Shown one piece after another: positions 1 through 9,910 of a DNA stretch of 64,000 nt. This DNA is from Turneriella sp942492915. GTDB lineage: Bacteria > Spirochaetota > Leptospiria > Turneriellales > Turneriellaceae. Within the stretch, counting starts at the first letter, position 1; every line of letters starts with the position of its first letter. The position numbers were made by a program, and so were the translations under genes. The stretch is from the NCBI GenBank assembly GCA_942492915.1, contig OW818662.1:1674001-1738000 (forward strand), given 5' to 3'. The notes beneath the pieces are model-generated. The model was not told the origin of the DNA. It saw only the letters and a list, made by a program, of their open reading frames with translations, and did no database searches.

Positions 1-123
1 ACGACAACGAGAACAATGAGCCAAAGCATCTGCGGAAAACAATCGTTTCATTGCCACTACGTAAAGTAAAGTGCCACTTGCCTCAACTGGTTGTCGCGCT
101 GAACACAAACTCGGCAATCAGCC

Positions 124-579
124 ATGAATGAGAAAAAGCGCATTGCGCTCGTCGCGCATGACAATTGCAAATCAGACTTGATTGAATGGGTCAAATACAA
201 CTGGCAGACGCTCGCCGAACATGACCTCACAACTACCGGCACGACAGGCACGCTCATTGAAAACGCGATTGCGGCGACCGAAGGCAAACCGGCAAAACTG
301 CGTAAACTCAAATCGGGACCGCTCGGCGGCGATCAGCAGCTGGGCGCACTCATTGCCGAAGAGAAAATCGATGCAATTATTTTTTTCTGGGACCCGATGC
401 ACGCACAGCCGCACGATGTCGACGTCAAGGCTCTGCTCAGAATCGGGGTGCTCTATAATGTCATAACCGCCTGTAACCGGGCGACAGCAGACTTTGTCAT
501 CTCGTCGCCTTTTTTTTCAGGCGAGTACACGCGCCGGCGTCCCGATTTTGCCGGTTATACAAACAGAACGGTGCTCTGA
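124..579 (+). CDS. mgsA: Methylglyoxal synthase
   Basis: Converts dihydroxyacetone phosphate to methylglyoxal and phosphate, a cytosolic bypass of lower glycolysis when phosphate is short. The 151-residue length is usual for the family. Visible motifs are VAHDNCK near residue 10, GPLGGDQQ at 65-72, whose Asp70 matches the catalytic aspartate, the FFWDPMHAQPHD block at 87-98 and NVITACNRATADF at 112-124. The ATG start gives a complete N-terminus, although no strong Shine-Dalgarno is visible. It converges on gatB, with a small hairpin overlapping its stop codon. Family assignment is secure; regulation is not visible. Confidence 0.96.
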   Translation: MNEKKRIALVAHDNCKSDLIEWVKYNWQTLAEHDLTTTGTTGTLIENAIAATEGKPAKLRKLKSGPLGGDQQLGALIAEEKIDAIIFFWDPMHAQPHDVDVKALLRIGVLYNVITACNRATADFVISSPFFSGEYTRRRPDFAGYTNRTVL

Positions 580-588
580 AAGAGCGCC
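570..588. terminator. Hairpin between convergent mgsA and gatB
   Basis: GGTGCTCT, loop GAA, AGAGCGCC form an 8-bp stem with one G-T pair. The stem overlaps the mgsA stop codon and is followed by a modest T-rich stretch. Its position between two converging genes suggests a terminator. This is inferred from structure only. Confidence 0.45.
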
Positions 589-593
589 CGGTC

Positions 594-2027
<1,434 letters not shown>

Positions 2028-2030
2028 GGT

Positions 2031-2064
2031 TCAGTTTTACGCGCCCGATGGCGCGTAAAACTGA
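2031..2064. promoter_or_regulatory. Perfect 15-bp hairpin abutting the gatB start codon
   Basis: The two arms TCAGTTTTACGCGCC (2031-2045) and GGCGCGTAAAACTGA (2050-2064) are exact inverted copies around a 4-base loop. It fills almost the whole gap between two minus-strand genes and ends 3 bases before the gatB ATG. Neither strand carries a long T-run after it, so it is not a textbook intrinsic terminator. It could terminate or attenuate transcription, or stabilise mRNA at gatB. Confidence 0.6.
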
Positions 2065-2070
2065 AATATC

Positions 2071-2979
2071 TTACGCCACGTTTGCGATTCGCGAATCGAT
2101 CAGATTCGCGAATTCGTCAAACAGCGCCTGGTCGTCCATGTCTGACGGGTGAAAGTTGGGCTTGAAGTACGTGACGAATGCTTCGGCGAACTGGCGAAAC
2201 ATGCCGTCTTTTTCGAACGATTCATAGCGCAGCGCCTTCAGAAGCTCAGGCCAGTCGATCTTGTCTTCTTGCTTGAGAATGTGCGCAAAGCCCCAGATCG
2301 AGAGACCACCGATGAGGGCTGTCGTAATCAGCATGGCACCGGTGCGTAAAAAGTAGTTCGGTGAAACCTCGCGCATAACGTCGAACGCCACGTGCTTGTG
2401 CTCGATCTCTTCGATCGCGTGCCAATAGACCAGATCACGAATGCTCTGGCTGTCAAATTTGGCAAACGAGGGGGATCTCAAAGCCGCCGCGCCCCAGGTC
2501 GCGGTGAAATGCTCGGCTGCGGCAGTCACCGCCACCTCAAGCTTGCCGCCGCCGAACGGCAGATATTTTTCAGCAAACTTTTCGAGAAAGCCGAACGCAA
2601 AACCTGTCCAGTTGTTCAGAAAGCTGTTCACGTCGTAGCGCTTGCCGAAGATCTGTTCATTCAGAATCTCGTGCTGGCGCCCATGCTGCGCCTCTTGCGC
2701 GATAAAACCTTTCACGTCTTTTTTCAGCTGTTCGTCTTTGATTTCATGTGCATACCGCTTGACCGCTCTTATAAAGAAGCGTTCGCCTTCGGGAAAAAGC
2801 AGGCTGAGGCCTGCGAGGTATGCGCGCCGAAACTGGTTATTCTCGGTCGCATCGGGGTTTGGCGACGAAAAATGGAAATCGGCGAAATCCCAGTTGGGTG
2901 AGCGCACTTTGGGGTGCGGTGAGGCCTGTTTGGGGCCTGCAGGGTTTTTCTCGTCGAATATTTCCAATAACTTCATCAA
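2071..2979 (-). CDS. PF10118-type predicted metal-dependent hydrolase
   Basis: A 302-residue soluble protein resembling the 'predicted metal-dependent hydrolase' family (PF10118), whose substrate is unknown. Likely metal ligands sit in two helical clusters: FIAQEAQHGRQHE around residue 92, and YWHAIEEIEHKH around 185. Such E/H pairs are typical of ferritin-like diiron folds. A hydrophobic stretch near residues 217-233 could be a membrane-associated helix. The start is supported by a GGAGG just upstream on this strand. It lies directly upstream of gatB on the same strand, separated by the hairpin. A biochemical role cannot be given. Confidence 0.8.
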   Translation of the reverse strand: MMKLLEIFDEKNPAGPKQASPHPKVRSPNWDFADFHFSSPNPDATENNQFRRAYLAGLSLLFPEGERFFIRAVKRYAHEIKDEQLKKDVKGFIAQEAQHGRQHEILNEQIFGKRYDVNSFLNNWTGFAFGFLEKFAEKYLPFGGGKLEVAVTAAAEHFTATWGAAALRSPSFAKFDSQSIRDLVYWHAIEEIEHKHVAFDVMREVSPNYFLRTGAMLITTALIGGLSIWGFAHILKQEDKIDWPELLKALRYESFEKDGMFRQFAEAFVTYFKPNFHPSDMDDQALFDEFANLIDSRIANVA

Positions 2980-3130
2980 TCCTCCTGGGAATAGCTGGCG
3001 AGCAGCACTCCGCTGTGGAAAACATCGTCAAAGTTGACGTAAGCGTCAAGAAGATTTAACCCGCGCGACGTCCAACCGACAAGAGATTGGCTTGCCGGGT
3101 TGATAACCCTTATGCCGTTGGGAGAGTTCG

Positions 3131-3415
3131 ATGCTACGAATAGCTCTCATTCTGCAGGTAGTAGTTGTGCTCGCCGGAATTTCTGCCGGCACGCAGAACA
3201 CGGGCAACTTTTCAGCGGTAGAGCAACAATCGGAGTCGGCAGAGAAGGTTCTTGAATTCGCGGATGGTGAAGAGCCCGCTGGAGTGGTTACGCCTTTTGC
3301 GCTACAGAGCGTCGCGCTTGTCGCACAGCTCAGGGTTTCGCAACCGATTACGCGCAATCTCGCCATGGCCTCCCAGTTTACCGACGAAATTATTACCCCG
3401 CCCCCGCTTGCCTGA
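3131..3415 (+). CDS. Small predicted secreted protein, unknown function
   Basis: A 94-residue frame beginning with a signal-peptide-like segment (MLRIALILQVVVVLAGISAG), followed by an acidic, low-complexity tail. A GGGAGAG lies about 7 bases before the ATG, which favours this strand over a competing minus-strand frame of similar length. It precedes the SulP-carbonic anhydrase gene by 75 bases in the same direction and could be co-transcribed. No family is recognised. It may be a real small exported protein or a chance frame. Confidence 0.4.
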   Translation: MLRIALILQVVVVLAGISAGTQNTGNFSAVEQQSESAEKVLEFADGEEPAGVVTPFALQSVALVAQLRVSQPITRNLAMASQFTDEIITPPPLA

Positions 3416-3489
3416 TTCGGTGGCGCCATAACACGCGAGGCGCCGAAGATACCTCATGGTCGTGTGATATTTCATTCAGGGGATTTACC

Positions 3490-5664
3490 ATGCAAGAAAA
3501 TTTGCGCCGTAACATGTCATCAGCAGTCGTCGTATTTTTTGTCGCGCTGCCGCTCTGCCTCGGCATCGCGTACGCTCAGGGAGCACCGCCACTCGCCGGG
3601 CTCGTGACGGGTATCATTGGCGGCGTCGTCGTCGGCGCGCTTGGTGCCTCGCATATCAGTATTTCAGGCCCATCGGCAGGACTCACGATTGTGGTGCTCA
3701 GCTCGACCGCCGCGCTCGGAGGTTTTGCAGCACTCTCGCTCGCGGTCATGCTGGCCGGGCTTATGCAGATTTTTCTTGCGCTGCTGAAGTTTGGCATGTT
3801 CAGCAAGTTTGTTCCGGGGTCTGTAATTCGCGGTATGCTCGCCGCGGTTGGTATCATCATTATACTGAAGCAGATTCCGCACCTGTTCGGCTATGATTCA
3901 GACTTCGTGGGAGATCTCGAATTCATACAACCCGACGGCCGCAATACGTTCTCTGAGCTCTGGGTAATGACCAAATACCTGAACGCCACCGCGATCATTA
4001 TTTCTGTCGCGACGTTTGCAATTATCGTGACGTGGGAAAAACTCGCCCCCCGCCTGGGAGCGCGCTTCAAGCTCGTGCCGGCTGCCGTACTGGCAATCGT
4101 CATGGCCGTGCTCGTCAATCTGATCGCTGCAAAAATCTGGTGGCTTAAAGACCTCGGCGAATCGCATCTGCTGCGACTGCCAACCTCTGTGTCGCTGCAA
4201 GATCTGGCGGGGCACTTCGGCAAGATCGATTTCGCGCTAATCTGGCAGAAAAAAGAAATCTGGAGCGTCGCGTTTACAATAGCGATCATTGGCAGCCTTG
4301 AGTCCCTGCTGGGCCTCGAAGCGGCCGACAAGATTGACCCTCTGCGACGCGTCTCAGACAAAAGGCGTGAACTCTGCGCGCAGGGCACAGGCAACATGCT
4401 AAGCGGCCTCTTCGGCGGTTTGCCGCTAACCACGGTTATCATCCGCACTGTCACGAATGCAAACGCAGGCGCAACGCACAAGACATCGGCGATGGTACAT
4501 GGTGTACTGCTGTTTGTCGCCGTTTTTGCGCTGCCGGCATTTTTCAGCCTGATACCGCTCGCCGCGCTTGCGGTTATTATTGCTCTGGTGGGTTATCGCC
4601 TCAGCAGCTATGAAATTTTCAGAGAACAGTGGGTCTCAGGCAAAGAGCAGTTTGTCCCGTTTATTGTTACATTAATCGCGGTCATTTTCTCTGATGTGCT
4701 GATCGGCGCCGGCATCGGTTTTCTGGTCGCGCTCGGCTTCATTCTCAAGGGAAACTACCAGAAAGGATATTACTCCTCACAAAAAAATGACGAATTAGTG
4801 ATTCGCCTGACCGACGACATCAGTTTTATGCACCGGGCCAGTTTCAGCGAAGAGCTGCGGCGTATTCCCAATGGGGCAAAGGTAACGCTTCAGGCAGACA
4901 ATCCGCAGACGATTCACCACGACATTGCCGAACTCATCAATGAATTTCGCGAGAGCGCACAGAATCGTCGCATCACTCTGCAGGAAAAAAATCTGCCATA
5001 CATTCCCGAGAAATCGCATTTGAAAAGCGTTAAATCTCTGACGTACCGCAGGCTGCTGCACGGCAACCGCGACTGGGTCGCAGAAAATCTCGAACGTGAC
5101 CGCCTCTACTTTGAAAAACTTTCAAGCGGACAAGAACCGCAGGTGCTTTGGATCGGTTGCGCCGACAGCCGTGTACCGCCGAACGAGATCACAAAAACGC
5201 AGCCCGGCGAAATCTTTATCCACCGTAACGTGGCAAACCTGGTCGTGCACACTGACCTCAACATGCTTTCTGTTCTTCAGTACGCGGTTGAAGTTCTCAA
5301 GGTCAAGCAGGTGATTGTTTGCGGGCATTACGAGTGCGGTGGTGTTGCGGCGGCAATGAAGAACGTCGATCTGGGGCTGGCGAACAAATGGCTGCGCAAT
5401 ATAAAAGAAGTTTATGCCGCGCACGCTGTGGAGCTCGAACAGATCACCAACCTCAAAGGCCGGGAAAGACTGCTCGTTGAACTCAGCGTCATGGAGCAGG
5501 TTCGCAACCTGGCGAAGACTTCGATTATTCAAAAAGCATGGAAAAAGCGCCAGGTCGAACTGCACGGTTGGGTCGTCGATCTGAGTACCGGATACATTAA
5601 AGAATTACCGATAAAACTGAACGACCCGATGGATCTCGAACCCATATTCCGCTACAAAGTGTAA
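3490..5664 (+). CDS. SulP-family anion transporter fused to beta-carbonic anhydrase
   Basis: A 724-residue inner-membrane fusion. Residues 1 to about 430 form the polytopic SulP transporter core, with the GPSAGLTIVV segment and many membrane helices. Residues about 435-515 are a degenerate STAS-like cytosolic region. From about 516 on is a beta-class carbonic anhydrase, with zinc ligands Cys557 (in CADSR), His613 and Cys616 (in GHYECGG) and the Asp559/Arg561 dyad intact. Such fusions are known in bacteria and are thought to couple bicarbonate or other anion transport to CO2 hydration. The true substrate cannot be read here. The ATG has an AGGGGA ribosome site. Confidence 0.93.
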   Translation: MQENLRRNMSSAVVVFFVALPLCLGIAYAQGAPPLAGLVTGIIGGVVVGALGASHISISGPSAGLTIVVLSSTAALGGFAALSLAVMLAGLMQIFLALLKFGMFSKFVPGSVIRGMLAAVGIIIILKQIPHLFGYDSDFVGDLEFIQPDGRNTFSELWVMTKYLNATAIIISVATFAIIVTWEKLAPRLGARFKLVPAAVLAIVMAVLVNLIAAKIWWLKDLGESHLLRLPTSVSLQDLAGHFGKIDFALIWQKKEIWSVAFTIAIIGSLESLLGLEAADKIDPLRRVSDKRRELCAQGTGNMLSGLFGGLPLTTVIIRTVTNANAGATHKTSAMVHGVLLFVAVFALPAFFSLIPLAALAVIIALVGYRLSSYEIFREQWVSGKEQFVPFIVTLIAVIFSDVLIGAGIGFLVALGFILKGNYQKGYYSSQKNDELVIRLTDDISFMHRASFSEELRRIPNGAKVTLQADNPQTIHHDIAELINEFRESAQNRRITLQEKNLPYIPEKSHLKSVKSLTYRRLLHGNRDWVAENLERDRLYFEKLSSGQEPQVLWIGCADSRVPPNEITKTQPGEIFIHRNVANLVVHTDLNMLSVLQYAVEVLKVKQVIVCGHYECGGVAAAMKNVDLGLANKWLRNIKEVYAAHAVELEQITNLKGRERLLVELSVMEQVRNLAKTSIIQKAWKKRQVELHGWVVDLSTGYIKELPIKLNDPMDLEPIFRYKV

Positions 5665-5729
5665 TTCAGGTTGCGCGCAGCGATCGCTCTTTCAGTGGTC
5701 GTATTATGTCGCATTAGGGTACTGGCCTC

Positions 5730-7769
5730 GTGGCTTACCCGTTAAATGACATGCAAGCCGCCTGCGTCGGCCATGGCGAGGGCCCGCTGCTGGTGCTCGC
5801 GGGCGCCGGGTCGGGAAAAACCGGGGTCATCGTCAACCGCATTGTACAGCTGATGCGGCGCGGCATTAAGCCTACACAGATCTGCGCCGTCACCTTCACC
5901 AATAAAGCTGCCCGCGAAATGCGCGAGCGCGTGCGCGAACTTGTCGGCAAAAATCCGCGGGGTATCTTTATAGGAACCTTTCACAGCCTCGGGCTCATGA
6001 TTCTGCGCGAAAATCAGGAAAAGGCCGGGGTCGGCAAAAACTTCACCATCATGGGGCAAGACGACCAGCTGACGCTCGCCCGCGAGGTGCTCGTGCAGTC
6101 GGGCGTGGATACTGATCTGTTTGACGAAAAAAAACTCATTAAGGCAATTTCTGACTGGAAAAACAGCGGCGAGGCGGTCGGCGACTACTTCGCAGACGAT
6201 ATCTGGAAGCTGCGCGTGCCGCAGCGCCCGATCACCGAGATCGCCGAGACCTACGTTGGACGCCTCACCGGCATGAACGCACTCGATTTTGACGACCTGA
6301 TCCTGATTCCTGAAAGGTTGCTCGAGCACGACAGCGAAATACGCGAAGGGTACCGTGACCGTTTCACCTATTTTCTCGCAGACGAATTTCAAGATACCAA
6401 CCCGCTTCAGTTTCGCTTTTTGAGCCAGCTCATGCGCGCGCCGCACAACCTCTGCGCGGTCGGCGACGACGACCAGTCGATCTATTCATGGCGCGGCGCA
6501 GACACGCGCATCATGCTCGAGTTCAAAGGTCGGTTTCCCGAAGCGGAGATCATCGCGCTCGAACAGAACTACCGCTCTGATCAGTATATTCTTGATATTG
6601 CCAACCGCCTGATCGAGAACAACACGGCGCGCCACCCGAAGCGTCTTTTCAGCGAGCGGCGTACCCCCAACCGTGCCGTTGTCTTTGAGGCAGAGGACGG
6701 CCTCGCAGAAGCCGAATACGTTGCCGACACCATCATCGCCGAAAAGGTCAGGCTCAAGGGGGAGTATTCTGCGTTCTGCGTACTCTACCGTACCAACTTT
6801 CAGAGCCGCTCTTTTGAAGAGGTATTAAGGCAGCGCAATATACCCTACCACGTCAGCGGCAGCTACCAGTTTTATGACCGCAGCGAAATCAAAGACATTC
6901 TCGCGTATCTCAGATTTTTTGCCAACCACGCCGACGACCGCTCTCTCTCGAGAATTCTCAATATGCCCAAGCGCGGGATCTCTGAAACTGCGATACAGCG
7001 CCTTTCGCAGTACGCACAGTTGAATAAGAAGCATCTGTGGAACGTACTTGAAGAAATTGAAATGTGCGAGATTGATATCAATGCAGCGACACTCGCCGGA
7101 ATTATGGAGTTCAAAGAGTTTATCGCGACGCATGAACACGAAATTCGCAAGACTGGTGCGCTCGCCAAAGCGGCGCAGAACCTGACCGACGCACTGCAGC
7201 TCGAACGCGAGTATGTTCGCCAGGGCGTAGACGCGCAGAAAATCATCAACAAGCTGCTGAACGTGCGCGAACTGATGCGTTCGATCGATGATTTCGAAAA
7301 CAGCGACCGCCAGCTGCCGAATATGGGTGAGGGTGCGGAGCGAAACCTGTACACATACCTGCAATTCGTGGCATTGCTGACCGCAGACGATAAAGAGAAT
7401 GAATCGGACTTGCCTAAGGTGCAGCTCATGACAATACACCAGGCGAAAGGCCTCGAATTTCACACGGTCTTCGTAACGGGTCTCGAAGACGGAATTTTGC
7501 CTCACCAGCGCTCAATCGACAATGAAAACGATGCCAATGAAATTCAGGGCATCGAAGAAGAGCGCCGCCTGCTCTACGTTGCCATCACCCGTGCGAAAGC
7601 AAAACTTTACCTGACGCTTTCGCGCACGCGCAAGAACCGTGGACTCGTCACCGATGCGACGCCGTCGCGATTTCTGGACGAATTGCCCACAGAACTGCTT
7701 GAATGGGAAAGCACCACAGCGGCTGCCGGAGACCTCTCAGAGCTGGAAAGTATGCTGCTGAACATCTAA
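5730..7769 (+). CDS. UvrD/Rep/PcrA-family superfamily I DNA helicase
   Basis: A 679-residue 3'-5' DNA helicase acting in repair or replication restart. Helicase motifs appear in order: Walker A AGAGSGKT at 24-31, the GTFHSLGL block, DEFQDTNPLQ (Walker B), VGDDDQSIYSWRGAD, QNYRSD, TIHQAKGLEFHTVFV and the final EERRLLYVAITRAK. The C-terminus stops soon after motif VI, without a long PcrA-type Tudor tail, so Rep-like or a short PcrA are both possible. The start is GTG at 5730, giving a normal N-terminus just before the Q motif (LNDMQ). It follows the SulP gene after 65 bases and is probably separately transcribed. Confidence 0.95.
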   Translation: MAYPLNDMQAACVGHGEGPLLVLAGAGSGKTGVIVNRIVQLMRRGIKPTQICAVTFTNKAAREMRERVRELVGKNPRGIFIGTFHSLGLMILRENQEKAGVGKNFTIMGQDDQLTLAREVLVQSGVDTDLFDEKKLIKAISDWKNSGEAVGDYFADDIWKLRVPQRPITEIAETYVGRLTGMNALDFDDLILIPERLLEHDSEIREGYRDRFTYFLADEFQDTNPLQFRFLSQLMRAPHNLCAVGDDDQSIYSWRGADTRIMLEFKGRFPEAEIIALEQNYRSDQYILDIANRLIENNTARHPKRLFSERRTPNRAVVFEAEDGLAEAEYVADTIIAEKVRLKGEYSAFCVLYRTNFQSRSFEEVLRQRNIPYHVSGSYQFYDRSEIKDILAYLRFFANHADDRSLSRILNMPKRGISETAIQRLSQYAQLNKKHLWNVLEEIEMCEIDINAATLAGIMEFKEFIATHEHEIRKTGALAKAAQNLTDALQLEREYVRQGVDAQKIINKLLNVRELMRSIDDFENSDRQLPNMGEGAERNLYTYLQFVALLTADDKENESDLPKVQLMTIHQAKGLEFHTVFVTGLEDGILPHQRSIDNENDANEIQGIEEERRLLYVAITRAKAKLYLTLSRTRKNRGLVTDATPSRFLDELPTELLEWESTTAAAGDLSELESMLLNI

Positions 7770-7830
7770 TGGTTTCCGCTTAGGTCACCTGTTGGCAGCC
7801 TGTTTTTTGAGAAAACGCATCTGTAAACCA

Positions 7831-8298
7831 TCATTGTTTGCGCAATCGCTCGGCCAGTTTGGTGAGTTTAGAAAATTCGCTGCCCGTTTCACCCGGCATG
7901 TGGCACGAAGTGCACGCGAGATTTTTTTTCGTTTCGCGGCGGTATTTTTTCATGAATTTCATATCACGGTGAGTTTTTTCACCAGCCGCCGTAAGGTCGC
8001 TACCGTCATGGCAGTATGAACACTCCACCTTGAACTTCTTGCTGAGGGGAAACATCTCAGCGTGTGCATATTCGCCCTCGCGCGTGAGCAGCGTGTAGTC
8101 TCCTTCTTTTAGCCCGCGATCGGCATCGCTGTGGCAATATTCGCAGCGTACGTCGAGCTGTTTTGAGATCTTTTTCATCTCGACCGCGATTTTTTCTTTT
8201 TGGGCGAAAGTCTTCGGCGCATCGTTCGTCACCTTTGAAGCCGCGTAAAGCGCCGTGGCCGCGAAGGCAAAGCTGATAAGGCGATAAAAGCGTCTCAT
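7831..8298 (-). CDS. Exported triheme c-type cytochrome
   Basis: A 155-residue electron carrier with an N-terminal export signal (hydrophobic residues 8-20). It has three haem c attachment sites: CEYCH at 52-56, CSYCH at 93-97 and CTSCH at 129-133. The first two motifs and their spacing resemble the small photosynthetic-reaction-centre-type cytochrome domain (PF02276-like) found in many non-photosynthetic bacteria, where an N-terminal helix precedes a RCEYCH motif. It should be periplasmic and membrane-anchored or free. It follows the coiled-coil gene by 7 bases in one transcription unit. Redox partners are not in the window. Confidence 0.85.
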   Translation of the reverse strand: MRRFYRLISFAFAATALYAASKVTNDAPKTFAQKEKIAVEMKKISKQLDVRCEYCHSDADRGLKEGDYTLLTREGEYAHAEMFPLSKKFKVECSYCHDGSDLTAAGEKTHRDMKFMKKYRRETKKNLACTSCHMPGETGSEFSKLTKLAERLRKQ

Positions 8299-8305
8299 TC
8301 GGCAG

Positions 8306-8587
8306 CTATGATTCGCCGGCGATACGCGAGTTTAGCAGATTTTCGAGGCGCGACAGATGGTCTTGGTTGCGCGCCTGAATTTTCGCGATTTCCTGAGAAA
8401 TCAGAGCATACTCTTCGGGGTTGAGCTTTTCGCCCGCGGTCAGGCGATCCATAAGGCGTTCGATCGGCAGCGCGTGTTCGGCCAGACTCGAACGGGACAG
8501 TTGCTCTTCTAGCGCACGGCGCAGTGCTTCTTCACGCGCTTCAGATTCATTGCGCTTGTCGTCGATGAAACTGCGGGTCGCGGTCAT
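8306..8587 (-). CDS. Small helical protein, unknown function
   Basis: A 93-residue, strongly charged protein that is predicted to be helical throughout. Coiled-coil-like heptads are plausible in residues 10-35 (EAREEALRRALEEQL) and 65-90. It has no signal peptide or membrane segment, so it should be cytosolic. It is the first gene of a two-gene minus-strand unit with the triheme cytochrome, 7 bases apart, and diverges from the VKOR-DsbA gene. No family is recognised, and the function is not inferred beyond co-expression. Confidence 0.65.
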   Translation of the reverse strand: MTATRSFIDDKRNESEAREEALRRALEEQLSRSSLAEHALPIERLMDRLTAGEKLNPEEYALISQEIAKIQARNQDHLSRLENLLNSRIAGES

Positions 8588-8695
8588 GACGGCTTCGACC
8601 TGAATTTTGCGGCGCTCATGTCAACCCAATTGCCACTCCCGCGTTTCAAAAATGCTTGCCCGCTTATGCAACGAAAGAGGATTTTCATCGCAGTC

Positions 8696-9910
8696 ATGCT
8701 CAAAAAACCCCTTGCCCTGGCCGCTGCGTTTGTGCTGAGCGGCGCGCTCATCGGCTTGCTCTTTTCAGGTATACTCATCTATGAACACAACGGTGCAAAA
8801 ACCGAGATCGGCTCTGCAGTCTGCGACGTGAACGCGGCGGATAGCTGCAACAAAGCACGAGAGTCTGCGGTCGGCAAAATTTTAGGTCTGCCGCTCGCGC
8901 TTTACGGCTACGTCTTCTATGGCACGATGGCGGCGCTCGCCGTGTTTCTGCTGCTTGCGCTGAACGACGCGGCGCTGAAGATGCTCGTCTGGGGTACTAT
9001 TGCCGCGGTCGGTTTCAACCTGTTTCTTCTTTTTTACTCAATTGTTGTGCTCGGCGGCATTTGCCGCCTGTGCGCAATAACCTATGTTGCATCGGGAATT
9101 CTGGCCTATGGTGCGTACCTTTTCAACCGCGACGGAGCAAAAATGATCAAAGCAGAATCAATTCCCCTAACAGCTAAGGCGGCGCTTGTGGCGCTGGTAC
9201 TCACGACACTCGCAAGCGGATTTTTTCTGCATACCGCGTCGCTTCAGGCGCAGCCGGTCGTGACCGGGGCGACCGAACAAGAGCAGAAGCTGCGCGAACA
9301 GCTCAACAATGAATTCTACAAGCAATGGAAAGCAGGCGAGATCGTGAAACTCGACAAACCGCGCAGCGCATCGAAAGGAGCGGCAAATCCGGTACTTACC
9401 ATTATGGAGTTTGCTGACCCGCTCTGCCCGCACTGTAAAGACATGGGCATCGTGCTCAACGAATTTGTCAAAAAGCACTCTGACAAAGTTCGGGTCATTT
9501 TCAGGCACTACCCGCTCGATATACAGTGCAACGATGCGATGAAACGCGCATTTCACGTGGGTGCATGCGATCTCGCCCGCGCCATGGAATGTGGCGACGC
9601 ACAGGGTAAATTCTGGCAGATGCACGACGCCGTTTTTTCGCAGCAAGAGCTGTTTTTCAGAAATCCGGTGACTGAACGCGGCATTGAAAGTCTTGGTGCG
9701 GGTGCCGGTCTCAATACAGCGGCACTGGCTGCCTGCTTCAAGAACCAATCGACGATGGCAAAAGTGAAGGCAGACATCGCGGCGGGAAACAAGATCAAGA
9801 TCACCGGAACCCCTACCACAATTATCAACGATCGCCGTTTGCCGGGCGTACCGCTTGAATTTGTTCCGGGCATTCTTGAAAAGATTCTGCTCGAAGAATC
9901 CAGAAGGTAA
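8696..9910 (+). CDS. Vitamin K epoxide reductase (VKOR) fused to DsbA-like thioredoxin domain
   Basis: A self-contained disulphide-forming enzyme of the inner membrane: VKOR reoxidises the thioredoxin domain and passes electrons to quinone. The membrane part (about residues 1-180) carries the loop cysteines Cys43 and Cys51 and the quinone-side CRLC at 123-126. After a linker, the periplasmic DsbA/thioredoxin domain starts near residue 230, with active site CPHC at 244-247 and a cis-proline loop TGTPT near the end. In-frame ATGs lie at 8618 and 8666. I prefer 8696 because the hydrophobic segment then starts at once and AGAGGA lies upstream, but this is uncertain. It overlaps the next gene by 1-2 bases. 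Confidence 0.92.
   Translation: MLKKPLALAAAFVLSGALIGLLFSGILIYEHNGAKTEIGSAVCDVNAADSCNKARESAVGKILGLPLALYGYVFYGTMAALAVFLLLALNDAALKMLVWGTIAAVGFNLFLLFYSIVVLGGICRLCAITYVASGILAYGAYLFNRDGAKMIKAESIPLTAKAALVALVLTTLASGFFLHTASLQAQPVVTGATEQEQKLREQLNNEFYKQWKAGEIVKLDKPRSASKGAANPVLTIMEFADPLCPHCKDMGIVLNEFVKKHSDKVRVIFRHYPLDIQCNDAMKRAFHVGACDLARAMECGDAQGKFWQMHDAVFSQQELFFRNPVTERGIESLGAGAGLNTAALAACFKNQSTMAKVKADIAAGNKIKITGTPTTIINDRRLPGVPLEFVPGILEKILLEESRR

Noticed and set aside
3..131. An open frame at the left edge (ending at 131) that could be the tail of an upstream gene
   Set aside because: Only about 42 codons, with weak codon bias and no recognisable domain; it overlaps the mgsA start by 8 bases. It may be a true gene end, but it cannot be supported from this window.
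3046..3429. A 127-residue minus-strand frame opposite the small secreted protein
   Set aside because: No signal peptide, domain or clear ribosome site; the plus-strand frame has a better start and N-terminus.
3410..3489. Two GGCGCC copies before the SulP gene, suggesting a hairpin
   Set aside because: GGCGCC is self-complementary and the flanks do not extend the pairing; chance is likely.
7769..7831. ATGGTTT...AAACCAT inverted repeat near the end of the helicase gene
   Set aside because: The loop is about 48 bases and the stem only 7; no T-run. Too weak to call a terminator.
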